The position numbers and the translations under genes are program-made. From assembly GCF_008360935.1 (NCBI RefSeq), contig NZ_SRXO01000003.1, positions 62,001 to 126,000 on the forward strand: a stretch of 64,000 bases of DNA, in the 5' to 3' direction. Of the stretch, positions 1 through 8,535 are shown in pieces. Each line of letters begins with the position of its first letter. Position 1 is the stretch's first letter. The notes beneath the pieces were generated by a model, which ran no database searches, was not told the DNA's origin, and worked only from the letters and a program-made list of their open reading frames with translations. Source of the DNA: Siccirubricoccus phaeus. Lineage in GTDB: Bacteria > Pseudomonadota > Alphaproteobacteria > Acetobacterales > Acetobacteraceae.

Positions 1-349
1 TGACCCGGTAATAGGGCCGCCCCCAGGGCTCGCCATACCAGCCCTCCACGATCTGCGGCCCGGACACGCCAAGCCCCGCGATGAACCGCCCGCCGCCCGC
101 CAGCGCATCCACCGTGCCGGCGCACATCGCCGCATTGGCGGGCGAGCGCGCGGCGAGCTGCATCACCGCGGTGCCCAGCTTGATGCGCTTCGTGACGGCC
201 GCGAGATAGGCCAGCGGCGTGACGGCATCCGTGCCATAGGCCTCGGCCGTCCACACCGTGTCGTAGCCCAGCTCCTCCGCCCGCTGCACCAGCTTCACCG
301 GCAAATCGAGCTGCGCCTTCGAATAGCCGATCGACAGGCCGAGCTTCAT
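1..349 (-). CDS. LLM-class flavin-dependent oxidoreductase, N-terminal part (runs off the window edge)
   Basis: The first 116 codons are visible; the 3' end lies beyond base 1. The protein starts MKLGLSIGYSKAQLDLPVKL and continues with AEELGYDTVWTAEAYGTD, an (LA)xxAExxGYDxxWxxE pattern typical of the first strand-helix units of the luciferase-like monooxygenase TIM barrel. It is followed by IKLGTAVMQLAARSPANAAM, the usual segment naming a mass-balance range of conditions, and GGRFIAGLGVSGPQIVEGW. Enzymes of this family use reduced FMN or F420; many actinobacterial and alphaproteobacterial members of this subtype are annotated F420-dependent, but the cofactor cannot be decided from this fragment. 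It is a single gene reading away from the helicase gene's 3' end, 66 bases apart, same strand. Confidence 0.85.
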   Translation of the reverse strand, partial: MKLGLSIGYSKAQLDLPVKLVQRAEELGYDTVWTAEAYGTDAVTPLAYLAAVTKRIKLGTAVMQLAARSPANAAMCAGTVDALAGGGRFIAGLGVSGPQIVEGWYGEPWGRPYYRV

Positions 350-415
350 CGGCGTCCCCTCCCATATCCGGGCGCAGCCTGCCGCAAGCGCCGGGGGATG
401 TCACGCCGGCCAATG

Positions 416-3400
416 TCAGGCTGGGGTGAAGAGCGCCTCGATATCCGCCTCGGTCAGCGCCAGGGCGCCGCCCGCCTCCGCCGCCAGCACCGCATCCACC
501 AAGGCGCGCTTGCGCTCCTTCAGCACCGCCATCTTCTCCTCGACGGTGCCGAGGGCGACCAGGCGATGCACGAACACCGCCTTGTCCTGGCCGATGCGGT
601 GCGCCCGGTCCGTCGCCTGCTCCTCCACCGCCGGGTTCCACCAGGGATCGTAATGGATGACGGTGTCCGCCGCCGTCAGCGTCAGCCCCACCCCGCCGGC
701 CTTCAGGCTGATAAGGAAGACCGGCACCTCTCCGGCCTGGAAGCGGCGCACCGGCGTGGCGCGGTCCTGCGTCTCGCCGGTCAGCAGCAGGTGGTGGATG
801 CCGCCCTCGCGCAGCCGCGCCTCGATCAGCGCCAGCATGGAGGTGAATTGCGAGAAGACCAGCACCCGCCGGCCCTCGGCCAGCAGCACCGGCAGCAGCT
901 CCATCAGCCGGTCCAGCTTGGCGGAGCCGGTGCGGCCGGCCCTGGCGGAGGCCATCGGCAGCAGGCGCGGATCGCAGCAGGCCTGGCGCAGCTTCAGCAG
1001 CGCATCCAGGATGACGATGCCGGAGCGCGCCAGGCCGCGCTCGGCGATCGCCGCCTGCACCTTGGCATGCATGGAAAGGCGGATGCCCTCATAGATCGCG
1101 CGCTGCGCCTCGCCCAGCTCCACCGGCTCGGTGATCTCGGTCTTGGGCGGCAGCTCGGCCGCCACCTCCTCCTTGGTCCGGCGCAGCAGGAAAGGGCGCA
1201 CCCGGCGGTGCAGCACCGCCTGGCGCCCGGCATCGCCATGCTTCTCGATCGGCGTGCGGTAGCGGCTGCGGAAGGCGCGCGCATCGCCGAGGAAGCCAGG
1301 GGCGAGGAAATTGAACAGCGACCACAATTCGCCCAGATGGTTCTGCAAGGGCGTGCCGGACAGGCCGATGCGCTGCCGCGCCCGCAGCGCCCGCGCCCGG
1401 CGCGTCGTCTCCGCCTCCGGGTTGCGAATGGCCTGCGCCTCGTCCAGCACCACCACATGCCATTCCTGCGCCGTCAGCACCGCGTGGTCGCGGGCCAGCA
1501 GCGGGTAGGTGGTCAGCACCAGGTCATGCGCGCCGATCTCGGCGAAGCGCGCCTTGCGCCCGGCGCCGTGCAGCGGCAGCACGCGCAGCATCGGCGCGAA
1601 GCGCGCTGCCTCCATCAGCCAATTGGGGATCAGGCTGGTGGGGCAGACGATCAGCGCCGGCCGGTCCAGCCGCCCCGCCGCCTGCTCCACGGCCAGATGC
1701 GCCAGGGTCTGCACCGTCTTGCCCAGGCCCATATCGTCGGCCAGCACGCCGCCGAAGCCGGCCTCCCGCAGGAATTGCAGCCAGGCGACGCCCTGCGCCT
1801 GGTAGGGCCGCAGCGCCCCGGCGAAGCCCGGCGGCAGCGCCACCGGCGGGATGGCGCCGCCCGCCACCCGCAACTGCCGGCCGAGGGCGCGGAGCTGCTC
1901 CCCGCCCTGCCAGGCAAGGCCGGAGCCCTCCTCCAGCGCCGCCAGCGCCGCGGCATCCTGCCTGCCGAAGCGGAAGCGCCCATCCTCCGCCGCCCCGCCG
2001 GCGGCGAAGACCTCCTCCAGCGCCAGGACCAGGGGGCGGAGCTGGCGGAGCGGCAGGGGCAGATAGCGGCCATCCGGCAGGGGCAGGCACAGCCGTCGGT
2101 CCGGCCCCTCCGGCCCGTCCGGTTCGGTCGCCGCCGCCTCCCGCAGCGCGGCGCCGCCGCCGCCGGCGATCAGCGCCACCAGCAGCGGCACGAGGTCGAG
2201 CCGCTCGCCCGCCACCGTCACGCCGAGATGCAGGTCGAACCAGTCGATGCCGCTGCCTTGCTCCGGGCGCAGCTCGGCCGCCAGCTCCCCCTCCGGCTCG
2301 GCGAGGCGGATGGGGAAATCCTCCGCCACCTCCACCTCCCAGCCTGCCTCCCGCAGCGCCGGCACCCCATTCAGCAGGATATCCAGCCAAGCCTCGAGCC
2401 CGCCCTCCCCGGACAGGACGAAATCCGGTTGGGATGCGGGAAGGTAGGGCCGCAGGCGGGCAAGGCTGGCGAACCCATGGGTGCCGAGGCGCCGCTCCGC
2501 CGCCAACTCCGCCCCGCGGTCCCGCCTGACGCGGTAGAGCCGCCCGGCATGGCCCTGGATCTCGGGCACCGTCTCGCCCCGGAGGATGCGGAACGGGCCG
2601 TAGCCGAAGCCCAGCCGGGCGACGGGCAGGACAGGCCGCGCTGGGCCGAAGCCGCCGCCGAAATGGTAGGGCGGCGCGATGCCGGTCAGGCGCAGCACCG
2701 GCCGAGGCGGGCCGCAGACCAGTTCCGGCTCCGGCAGGGTGGCGGGCAGCGGCAGGGGGCGGTCGGGCAGCAGGCGCTGGCCCAGCTCCTCCCGCACCCT
2801 GGCCGCCCAGTTCGGCGGGATGGGCGGCGCCGCCAGGAGCTGGCGGGCCAGCTCCGGCGGCTCGGCCAATTCCACCGGACCCAGCACGCCGGTCTCCGGC
2901 GCCGCATACCAGGGCGCGGGCAGCCTCAGCCCAAGCAGGCCGGGCTCCAGCACCAGCTCCGGCTGCTGGTGGCCGTCCGGCCGCAGCGCCCAGCCCAGCC
3001 GGCCGCGGCGGGGCGGGCCTTCCGTCACCGCCGGGCCGTCCACGCTGCCCCAGCGGGCGCGGCCGGTGGCGATCGCCCGGCGCAGCAGCGCCTCCGGCGC
3101 CTCGTCCGCCGCGATGTCGCCCAGGCGATGCGCCAGCCGGGCAAGGCGCGGCATCAGCCAGCGGTCGGAGGGACGGAAATGCCGCGGCGGCGTCGCCGGG
3201 TTGAAGCTGCCCAGCCGGCGGGGCTCGCCCAGGCTGTCATCCTTGCGGAGGGTGGCGCTCCAGGCCTCGATCCGCAGGCGGGACGGGGCCTCGGGTGGGG
3301 CGTGCAGCACGTAGAACAGCCGGTTGCGGAGGTTGGGCGGGTAGTCCTCGCCCTCCACCGCCTGGCTCAGCGCCTGCAGCCAGAGGGCGATGTCCCCGGG

Positions 3401-3787
3401 CAGCACCGGCGCCGGCGGGGGCGCGGCGGGCTGGGGGGCGCGGGACGGCGGCGGCCGGAGGCCGACGAGCTGCTGCCGCGCTGCCAGCAGGGCGGCCGCC
3501 ACATGCTTGCAATTATGGCCAACGGGGCAGGTGCAATCGCCGATGATGCGCAAGCTGCCGCCGGGCGGCCGGCTGACAGCGATCTCCTGCCGGTAGGGCA
3601 CCTGCGCCGAGCCCCTGGTCGTGGCATGGATCGTCTCGCCATCCTCGGCGAATTCCAGGCCGAGGACCCGGCCTTGCCGCAGATAGGCCTGGCCCGCGGC
3701 CATGGCGTTGCGGCCGAGCAGCCGCTCCATGGCGTTGGGGTTGAGCCGGGCAAGGCAGGCGGGTGGAGTCGCGGCGGTGGGACGCAT
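416..3787 (-). CDS. SWIM zinc-finger SNF2-family DNA helicase/translocase
   Basis: Protein of 1123 residues. A SWIM zinc finger lies at residues 85-95 (C85-x-C87-x5-C93-x-H95), which in this family binds DNA or protein. A long central region of about 500 residues has no motif I recognise. The SNF2 ATPase follows: motif I DDMGLGKT near residue 684, motif II DEAQ (DEAH-type) near 782, SGTPLQN after it, and a C-terminal helicase lobe with VFSQFTSML, GGVGLTLTAADTVIHYDPWWNP and DRAHRIGQ. This is the bacterial SNF2 class (HepA/RapA-like architecture) that remodels protein-DNA or polymerase-DNA complexes using ATP. It stands alone with no nuclease or methyltransferase partner. The first ATG of the frame is used. 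A very long open frame on the opposite strand is only its GC-rich shadow. Confidence 0.93.
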   Translation of the reverse strand: MRPTAATPPACLARLNPNAMERLLGRNAMAAGQAYLRQGRVLGLEFAEDGETIHATTRGSAQVPYRQEIAVSRPPGGSLRIIGDCTCPVGHNCKHVAAALLAARQQLVGLRPPPSRAPQPAAPPPAPVLPGDIALWLQALSQAVEGEDYPPNLRNRLFYVLHAPPEAPSRLRIEAWSATLRKDDSLGEPRRLGSFNPATPPRHFRPSDRWLMPRLARLAHRLGDIAADEAPEALLRRAIATGRARWGSVDGPAVTEGPPRRGRLGWALRPDGHQQPELVLEPGLLGLRLPAPWYAAPETGVLGPVELAEPPELARQLLAAPPIPPNWAARVREELGQRLLPDRPLPLPATLPEPELVCGPPRPVLRLTGIAPPYHFGGGFGPARPVLPVARLGFGYGPFRILRGETVPEIQGHAGRLYRVRRDRGAELAAERRLGTHGFASLARLRPYLPASQPDFVLSGEGGLEAWLDILLNGVPALREAGWEVEVAEDFPIRLAEPEGELAAELRPEQGSGIDWFDLHLGVTVAGERLDLVPLLVALIAGGGGAALREAAATEPDGPEGPDRRLCLPLPDGRYLPLPLRQLRPLVLALEEVFAAGGAAEDGRFRFGRQDAAALAALEEGSGLAWQGGEQLRALGRQLRVAGGAIPPVALPPGFAGALRPYQAQGVAWLQFLREAGFGGVLADDMGLGKTVQTLAHLAVEQAAGRLDRPALIVCPTSLIPNWLMEAARFAPMLRVLPLHGAGRKARFAEIGAHDLVLTTYPLLARDHAVLTAQEWHVVVLDEAQAIRNPEAETTRRARALRARQRIGLSGTPLQNHLGELWSLFNFLAPGFLGDARAFRSRYRTPIEKHGDAGRQAVLHRRVRPFLLRRTKEEVAAELPPKTEITEPVELGEAQRAIYEGIRLSMHAKVQAAIAERGLARSGIVILDALLKLRQACCDPRLLPMASARAGRTGSAKLDRLMELLPVLLAEGRRVLVFSQFTSMLALIEARLREGGIHHLLLTGETQDRATPVRRFQAGEVPVFLISLKAGGVGLTLTAADTVIHYDPWWNPAVEEQATDRAHRIGQDKAVFVHRLVALGTVEEKMAVLKERKRALVDAVLAAEAGGALALTEADIEALFTPA

Positions 3788-3955
3788 GCCGCATCCTGCC
3801 GCAGGGGTCCTGCCGGTGTCAGCGGGGCGCTGCTCTCCCGCCCGGTCCGCTCGCGGCCGGCGGCGGACGGCGCGGACAGGCAGGGCACTGGAAGCGAAGG
3901 CGGGTGGCCCGGTTCGAAGGGCGCCGCGCCGGCGGCGAACTCCGGCCCCGGGACG

Positions 3956-4111
3956 CTACAGCCGCCCGGTCAGCGCCATGATCAGCAGCACGATGACAAT
4001 CACGCCGAGGATGCCGCTCGGGTAATAACCCCAGCCGGCGCTGTAGGGCCAGGTGGGCAGCACCCCCAGCAGCACGATGATGAGGATGATCAGCAGGATG
4101 GTCGAACTCAT
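3956..4111 (-). CDS. DUF3309 small membrane protein
   Basis: Short protein of 51 residues beginning MSSTILLIILIIVLLGVLPT, then the family hallmark PTWPYSAGWGYYPSGILG and a second hydrophobic stretch ending ALTGRL. Two membrane segments separated by the WPYS-GWGYYPSG loop match DUF3309, a widespread alphaproteobacterial inner-membrane protein of unknown function. The start at 4111 is chosen over an upstream in-frame ATG (4156) because the family begins with MS(S)TILL. It is a lone gene between the helicase and the TRAP operon. Confidence 0.85.
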   Translation of the reverse strand: MSSTILLIILIIVLLGVLPTWPYSAGWGYYPSGILGVIVIVLLIMALTGRL

Positions 4112-4180
4112 CGGCGCTCCTCCGGTTGCGGGGCGGCAACGTCCCGCGGCCGGCACCGTTCGCGACGCCGGCCTTCACGC

Positions 4181-5500
4181 TTACCGGAGGAATTCCGGGG
4201 AGATCAGCCCGGGCAGGAACAGCACGACCTGCGGAAAGAGAATGATCGCCGCCAGCACCGCCAGCATGGGCAGCAGCATGATGCAGGTATCCTTCAGCGC
4301 ATCGGCGATGCGCATGCCGGCGACCGAGCAGGCGATCATCAGGCAGAGCCCGTAGGGTGGCGTCACCAGGCCGAAGGCCAGGGAGACGATGCCGATCATG
4401 GCGAAATGCACCGGGTCCATCCCCACCCCCTGGGCCAAAGGCTGCAGGATGGCGCCGACGATGATGATGGCCGGGATGGCATCCAGGAAGCAGCCCACCA
4501 GCAGGAACACCGCCGAGATGAAGAAGCCGGTGCCGATCGGCCCCATCCCCCAGGCCTGGACATTGGCCAGCAGCGCCTGCGGGATCTGGTAGAAGGCGAG
4601 CAGCCAGCCGAAGGCGCTGGCCGTGCCGACGCAGAACAGCGCGACGCCGGCCAGCCGCCCGGTATCCGCCAGCGCCGCGACCAGCCCCTTGAAGTTCATC
4701 TCCCGATAGACCGCGAGGGAGAGGAAGCCGGCATAGAGCACGGCGATGCAGGCGGATTCCGTCGCGGTGAACCAGCCGAAGATCTTGCCGCCGATGATGA
4801 TGAGCGGCGTGGTCAGCGCCGGGATGGAGACGAAGAAGCTGTGGAACACCTGCCCGAGCGTGGCGCGCGGATAGGTGGGATAGCCCCGCGCCTTGGCATA
4901 GGCATGGACGGTCGCCATCTGCACCAGCCCGATCAGCAGCCCGGGCACGATGCCCGCCAGGAACAGCGCCCCGATCGAGACCGTCAGCACCCCGCCCCAG
5001 ACGATCATCAGGATCGAGGGCGGGATGATGACGGCGAGCACCGCGGAGACGGCGGTGATGGCGACGGAGAAGCTGTCGTCATAGCCCTCCTTCCGCTGCG
5101 CCTCGATGAAGATCTTTGATTGGCTCGCGGCATCCGCCGTCGAACTTCCGGAGATCCCCGCGAAGAAGATCGACAGCACCACGTTGATCTGCGCCAGCCC
5201 GCCGGGGAAATGCCCGACCAGCGCACGGGAGAAGCTCATCAGCCTGTCGGTGATGCCGCCGATATTCATCAGATTGGCGGTCAGCAGGAAGAAGGGCACC
5301 GCCAGCAGGATGAAGGAGTTGTAGGCGTTGAAGGTCTCCTGGGCGAGCATCATGGGGGAGAGGTGCGGCTCGATCAGCAGGATCGGCAGGCAGGCGAGGC
5401 CGAGCGAGACCGCGACGGGCACCCGCAGCACCAGCAGCAGGAAGAAGATGCCGAAGAGGATGCTCGCGGCTTCCCCGGCCGAGAGGATGTTGCCGCCCAT
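4181..5500 (-). CDS. dctM: TRAP transporter large permease DctM
   Basis: Protein of 439 residues, the usual DctM length, with about a dozen hydrophobic segments. Recognisable family stretches include FNAYNSFILLAVPFFLLTAN, then GGLAQINVVLSIFFAGISGS, AVIIPPSILMIVWG and PIGTGFFISAVFLLVGCFLD. DctM is the sodium-coupled transport subunit of tripartite ATP-independent periplasmic carriers for carboxylates and related acids. The open frame extends far upstream; the start MGGNILSAGEAASILFG at 5500 is chosen because its ATG overlaps the dctQ stop codon by one base (TGATG), showing translational coupling. It is the last gene of dctP-dctQ-dctM. Confidence 0.94.
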   Translation of the reverse strand: MGGNILSAGEAASILFGIFFLLLVLRVPVAVSLGLACLPILLIEPHLSPMMLAQETFNAYNSFILLAVPFFLLTANLMNIGGITDRLMSFSRALVGHFPGGLAQINVVLSIFFAGISGSSTADAASQSKIFIEAQRKEGYDDSFSVAITAVSAVLAVIIPPSILMIVWGGVLTVSIGALFLAGIVPGLLIGLVQMATVHAYAKARGYPTYPRATLGQVFHSFFVSIPALTTPLIIIGGKIFGWFTATESACIAVLYAGFLSLAVYREMNFKGLVAALADTGRLAGVALFCVGTASAFGWLLAFYQIPQALLANVQAWGMGPIGTGFFISAVFLLVGCFLDAIPAIIIVGAILQPLAQGVGMDPVHFAMIGIVSLAFGLVTPPYGLCLMIACSVAGMRIADALKDTCIMLLPMLAVLAAIILFPQVVLFLPGLISPEFLR

Positions 5501-6021
5501 CACATCCGGTCTCCCATGGGATTCCGCAGCACGGCGGCCGCATCCAGCATCCGTTCCGCCTGGAAGAGCAGCCAGACCAGGCCGGCGATCGGCCAGGCCA
5601 TGTGGATCAGCCAGAGCGGCAGCTCCGCCAGCTCGCTGATGCGATAGATGGCGAATTCGGTGAACTCCCAGCCCCACCAGAGGAAGACGAGGGCGAAGAG
5701 CAGGATGAAGACGCCGGAGAGCAGCTCCAGCCTGGCCTCGCCCCGCGTGGTCAGCCTGGGGAAGACATCGACGGTGAAATGCGTGCCCTCCCGCACCGCC
5801 AGCATGGCGCCGAGCATGACGGCATAGACCAGGCAGAAGCGCGCCAGCTCCTCCGTCCAGATGTAGTTGGGGATGAGGGTGGTGTAGCGGGAGAAGATCT
5901 GCAGGCTGACCGGGATGACGAGGATGCCGACGGCGATGATCAGCAGCAGCAGGATCACGCCGGAAAGCGCACGGTTGAGATGGCGGAGCGCCGCCGGCGC
6001 GCCGGGCGAGGGGAGGAGCAT
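5500..6021 (-). CDS. dctQ: TRAP transporter small permease DctQ
   Basis: Protein of 173 residues with four predicted membrane helices. It carries family features: the segment FSRYTTLIPNYIWTEELARF (xRY...WTEELAR) and LGAMLAVREGTHFTVDVF (the REG-H-xVD signature of DctQ). It forms the membrane unit together with DctM, and the periplasmic protein encoded just upstream delivers the ligand. The gene follows dctP after 124 bases that fold into hairpins and shares one base with dctM. Confidence 0.93.
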   Translation of the reverse strand: MLLPSPGAPAALRHLNRALSGVILLLLIIAVGILVIPVSLQIFSRYTTLIPNYIWTEELARFCLVYAVMLGAMLAVREGTHFTVDVFPRLTTRGEARLELLSGVFILLFALVFLWWGWEFTEFAIYRISELAELPLWLIHMAWPIAGLVWLLFQAERMLDAAAVLRNPMGDRM

Positions 6022-6051
6022 GCAGGGGTCCTGAGGAGAGGGCGGGGAATG

Positions 6052-6126
6052 CCCCCACCCCGGCCCTCCCGCGCGTCGCGGCGGGAGGGAGGGGCCCGCG
6101 GCGCGCAGCGCCGTGGAGGGTGGGGG
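6052..6126. repeat. Nested inverted repeat between dctP and dctQ
   Basis: Two nested stems can be read. The inner stem is CCCTCCCGC (6064-6072) with GCGGGAGGG (6081-6089) and an 8-base loop. The outer stem is CCCCCACCC (6052-6060) with GGGTGGGGG (6118-6126). It sits just after the stop of dctP and before dctQ. Intercistronic hairpins at this place commonly act as a 3' barrier that leaves more binding-protein mRNA than permease mRNA; that role is inferred here. There is no T-run, so it is not a classical terminator. Confidence 0.5.
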
Positions 6127-6145
6127 TGCTGCTGGATGCTCGGCC

Positions 6146-7138
6146 CTAGGCCGTCAGCGCGTTGATGCGGTTCAGGATGTTCTCCGCATCGATCTCCCGC
6201 GCATAGGCAGCCATCACCGGGTCCACCAGCCGCTTCATCTCGGCGCGGTCGGTGAACTCCACCCGGTGCAGCTTGCCGGCCTTTTCCAGCGTCTCCAGGA
6301 TCTGGCTGTCGGCGCCGGATTCCGCCTGGCGGTGGAAGGCGCTCGCCTCCCGCCCTGCCCGGCGGATGGCGGCCTGCAGATCCGTCGGCAGCCGGTTCAG
6401 CACCTGCACGGAAAAGCAGAGCGGGCGGATGGTGATGGCGTGCTGCGTCATCGCGAGCTGCGGCGCCACCTCGTAGAAGCGCATCTGCTCCACGCCCGCC
6501 GCCTCGTTCTCGCCACCGTCGATGACGTTGTTCTGGATGGCGTTGTAGATCTCGTTATAGGCGATGACGGTCGGCGACATGCCCACGGCGGTGAAGCTGC
6601 GGGACCAGATGGGCGCGCCCTGCACCCGCACCTTCAGCCCGCGCAGCTCGCCCAGATTCCGTACCGGCCTGGCGAAGAAGATGTTCCGTACCCCGCCGCC
6701 GCCATAGCCGATCATCGCGACGCGGGCGCGCTTCTCCACCTCATCCGCCACCGGCTTGAACAGATCCTGCTCCAGCACCTGGTTCCAATGCGCCAGGTCG
6801 CGGAAGATGAAGGGCGCATCGACGAAAGGCGCGGCGCGGGAGAAGGTGGACATATGCGCCGGCGAGACCACGGCGTAGTCCACCGCCCGGCCCTGCGCCA
6901 TGTATTCGAAGTACTGCTTCTCCAGCCCCAGGCTGCTGTTCTTGTGCAGCACGAAATTGATCGGCTTGCCCCAGTACTGCTTCACCAGCTCCTCGAACCG
7001 CACCAGGGCCCTGGTATAGGGATGATCGTCGCCGAATTGGCTGGCCCCGTTCAAGGTGACGGGCGCCTGGGCGTGCACGGGGAAGCTCAGAAGGGCGGGC
7101 GCGGCCAGCGCACTGCCCAGCAGGGCCCTGCGGTGCAT
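6146..7138 (-). CDS. dctP: TRAP transporter periplasmic solute-binding protein DctP
   Basis: Protein of 330 residues with an N-terminal signal peptide (MHRRALLGSALAAPALLSFP, cleavage expected after VHAQA). The mature part carries DctP features: GDDHPYTRALVRFEELVKQY, SSLGLEKQYFEYMAQGRAVD, then LRGLKVRVQGAPIWSRSFTA with the ligand-binding Arg (KVRVQ), and the helix containing EIYNAIQNNVIDGGENE. It binds the substrate, probably an organic acid, in the periplasm and hands it to DctQM. It is first in the operon, with a 148-base divergent promoter region towards the DUF4169 gene. The ligand cannot be told from sequence. Confidence 0.92.
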   Translation of the reverse strand: MHRRALLGSALAAPALLSFPVHAQAPVTLNGASQFGDDHPYTRALVRFEELVKQYWGKPINFVLHKNSSLGLEKQYFEYMAQGRAVDYAVVSPAHMSTFSRAAPFVDAPFIFRDLAHWNQVLEQDLFKPVADEVEKRARVAMIGYGGGGVRNIFFARPVRNLGELRGLKVRVQGAPIWSRSFTAVGMSPTVIAYNEIYNAIQNNVIDGGENEAAGVEQMRFYEVAPQLAMTQHAITIRPLCFSVQVLNRLPTDLQAAIRRAGREASAFHRQAESGADSQILETLEKAGKLHRVEFTDRAEMKRLVDPVMAAYAREIDAENILNRINALTA

Positions 7139-7286
7139 GGTGTTCTCCTTGGACGGTCCGGCCCCTTCTTGCGGGCTCGGTTGCCGGGAGATTACCTGGG
7201 CGGCACGGCTTTGGGAACGGCTCGGTTACTTTGGGTAGCGCAAGCGGCAATTCCCCTGCGGCGGCAATGGCGATATCGTCCTGGGC

Positions 7287-7490
7287 ATGGGCGAGGTCAT
7301 CAACCTGAACCAGGTGCGCAAGGCCAAGGCGCGCGAGGCAGCAGCAGCGGAGGCCGCGGCGAACCGCGCCAGGCACGGCCGCACCGGCCCGGAGAAGGAA
7401 AATGACCGGCGGGCGGAGGCGCGCCGCCAGGCGCTGCTGGACGGTGCCCGCAAGGAAGAGGCCTCGCCCGGAGACCCTCCGGAGAGCTGA
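7287..7490 (+). CDS. DUF4169 family protein
   Basis: Protein of 67 residues: MGEVINLNQVRKAKAREAAA followed by AEAAANRARHGRTGPEKEND and a charged C terminus. The opening MGEVxNLxxxRKxKAR and the NRxxxGRT motif are the signature of DUF4169, a small basic helical protein common in Alphaproteobacteria with no known function. It is followed 9 bases later by the lipoprotein-like gene and then a RidA gene, all on the plus strand and probably one transcript. Confidence 0.8.
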   Translation: MGEVINLNQVRKAKAREAAAAEAAANRARHGRTGPEKENDRRAEARRQALLDGARKEEASPGDPPES

Positions 7491-7499
7491 CATCCCGCC

Positions 7500-7928
7500 A
7501 TGCGTGCCGCCCTGCCGTTCCTCGCGCTCGCCCTCGCCGCCTGCGCCAATGAGACCTCGATCCCGGAAGCCAGTAGCCTCGGCAGCCAGGGCGCGGCCCG
7601 GGCAGCCACGCCCGTCGCCGGCCCCGTCACCCGCTATGACGGGCAATATGTCGGGGAGGTGACGCTGACCATCGACCGCACCCGCACCTGTCCCCAGGGC
7701 ATGGCCGGGCCGCGCGAGATCCAGGTGCAGCAGGGCCGCGCCTCCCTCGTCATCAACCCGCAGACCGGCATGACGCTGATCGGCACGGTGGGGGCGGATG
7801 GTTCGGTGCGCATGGCGGAGACGCTGGACCGCACCATCGCCACCAGCGGCGCCTTCAACCCGGAAGGCTTCATCGGCGAATACCGCTACGGGCTCTGCAA
7901 CTATTCCGTGCAGATGAAGAAGGTGTAG
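7500..7928 (+). CDS. Putative secreted or lipoprotein of unknown function
   Basis: Protein of 142 residues with a hydrophobic N terminus MRAALPFLALALAACANETS. The segment LALAAC at residues 10-15 resembles a lipobox ([LVI][ASTVI][GAS]C), so attachment to the membrane by a lipidated Cys15 is plausible. The rest contains YDGQYVGEVTLTIDRTRTCP and ends ANTI-like in beta-rich character (TMTLIGTVGADGSVRMAETL). I do not recognise the family. It lies between the DUF4169 and RidA genes on the same strand with short gaps. Confidence 0.7.
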   Translation: MRAALPFLALALAACANETSIPEASSLGSQGAARAATPVAGPVTRYDGQYVGEVTLTIDRTRTCPQGMAGPREIQVQQGRASLVINPQTGMTLIGTVGADGSVRMAETLDRTIATSGAFNPEGFIGEYRYGLCNYSVQMKKV

Positions 7929-7933
7929 CGGGG

Positions 7934-8329
7934 GTGGCACTGCCCACCCGCCACATCCTGCCCGGCTTCCCGCCCACTGTCTCGCCCGCCAGCCATGCGG
8001 TGGAGGTGGATGGGTGGGTGCATTTCACCGGCCAGCTCGGGCGGGACCTGGCGGCGCCGGAGGCGCCGCTGCCGCCGGATATCGGCGCCCAGACCAGGCG
8101 GGCCCTGGCCAATCTGACGGCCAGCCTCGGCGCGCTGGGGCTGGGGCTGGAACATGTCGTCTCCTGCCGGGTCTACCTGACGTGCTTCGAGCGCGACTAC
8201 GCGGCAATGAACGCCGCCTATGCGGAGGCCTTCCCGGAAGGCGCGCGGCCCAGCCGGGTGTGCATCGGCGTCACCGCCCTGGCGCTGGGCGCGCTGGTGG
8301 AGGTGGAGGCGGTGGCGAAGCGGCCCTGA
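7934..8329 (+). CDS. RidA/YjgF-family protein
   Basis: Protein of 131 residues read from a GTG start six bases after the previous stop codon. It shows the RidA pattern: VEVDGWVHFTGQLGRDL near the N terminus, LEHVVSCRVYLTCFERDYAA in the middle and PSRVCIGVTALALGALVEVE at the end. The Arg in PSRVCIGV corresponds to the conserved substrate-binding Arg of RidA enamine/imine deaminases. Canonical RidA hydrolyses 2-aminoacrylate and related imines; this one is divergent in its N terminus, so the exact substrate is open. A second RidA gene lies at 37470-37862. Confidence 0.88.
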   Translation: MALPTRHILPGFPPTVSPASHAVEVDGWVHFTGQLGRDLAAPEAPLPPDIGAQTRRALANLTASLGALGLGLEHVVSCRVYLTCFERDYAAMNAAYAEAFPEGARPSRVCIGVTALALGALVEVEAVAKRP

Positions 8330-8535
8330 CGGCGGGGCGAATCACGCGGCTGTGACGCCGTCCCCCGGCCGCGCCGGCTGAATGTCATCCCGGTGCCGGC
8401 CTTCGGCCCCGCATCATCCCGGCTGCCGACCATTCTGGCGGGGGAGATGCTGCGATGGACCGTTCGAAAGCCCGTCTCTCCGGGCAAGGGATGTGCCCGG
8501 CGGCCGGCCGGGCCGGGGCGGCCGCGCCGTCCGCC

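Noticed and set aside
398-5119. A 1573-codon open frame on the plus strand covering the helicase and most of dctM
   Set aside because: Its protein is Arg/Gln/His/Ala-rich low complexity, without domains, and mirrors the codon-position GC bias of the real genes on the minus strand. It is a GC-rich antisense shadow.
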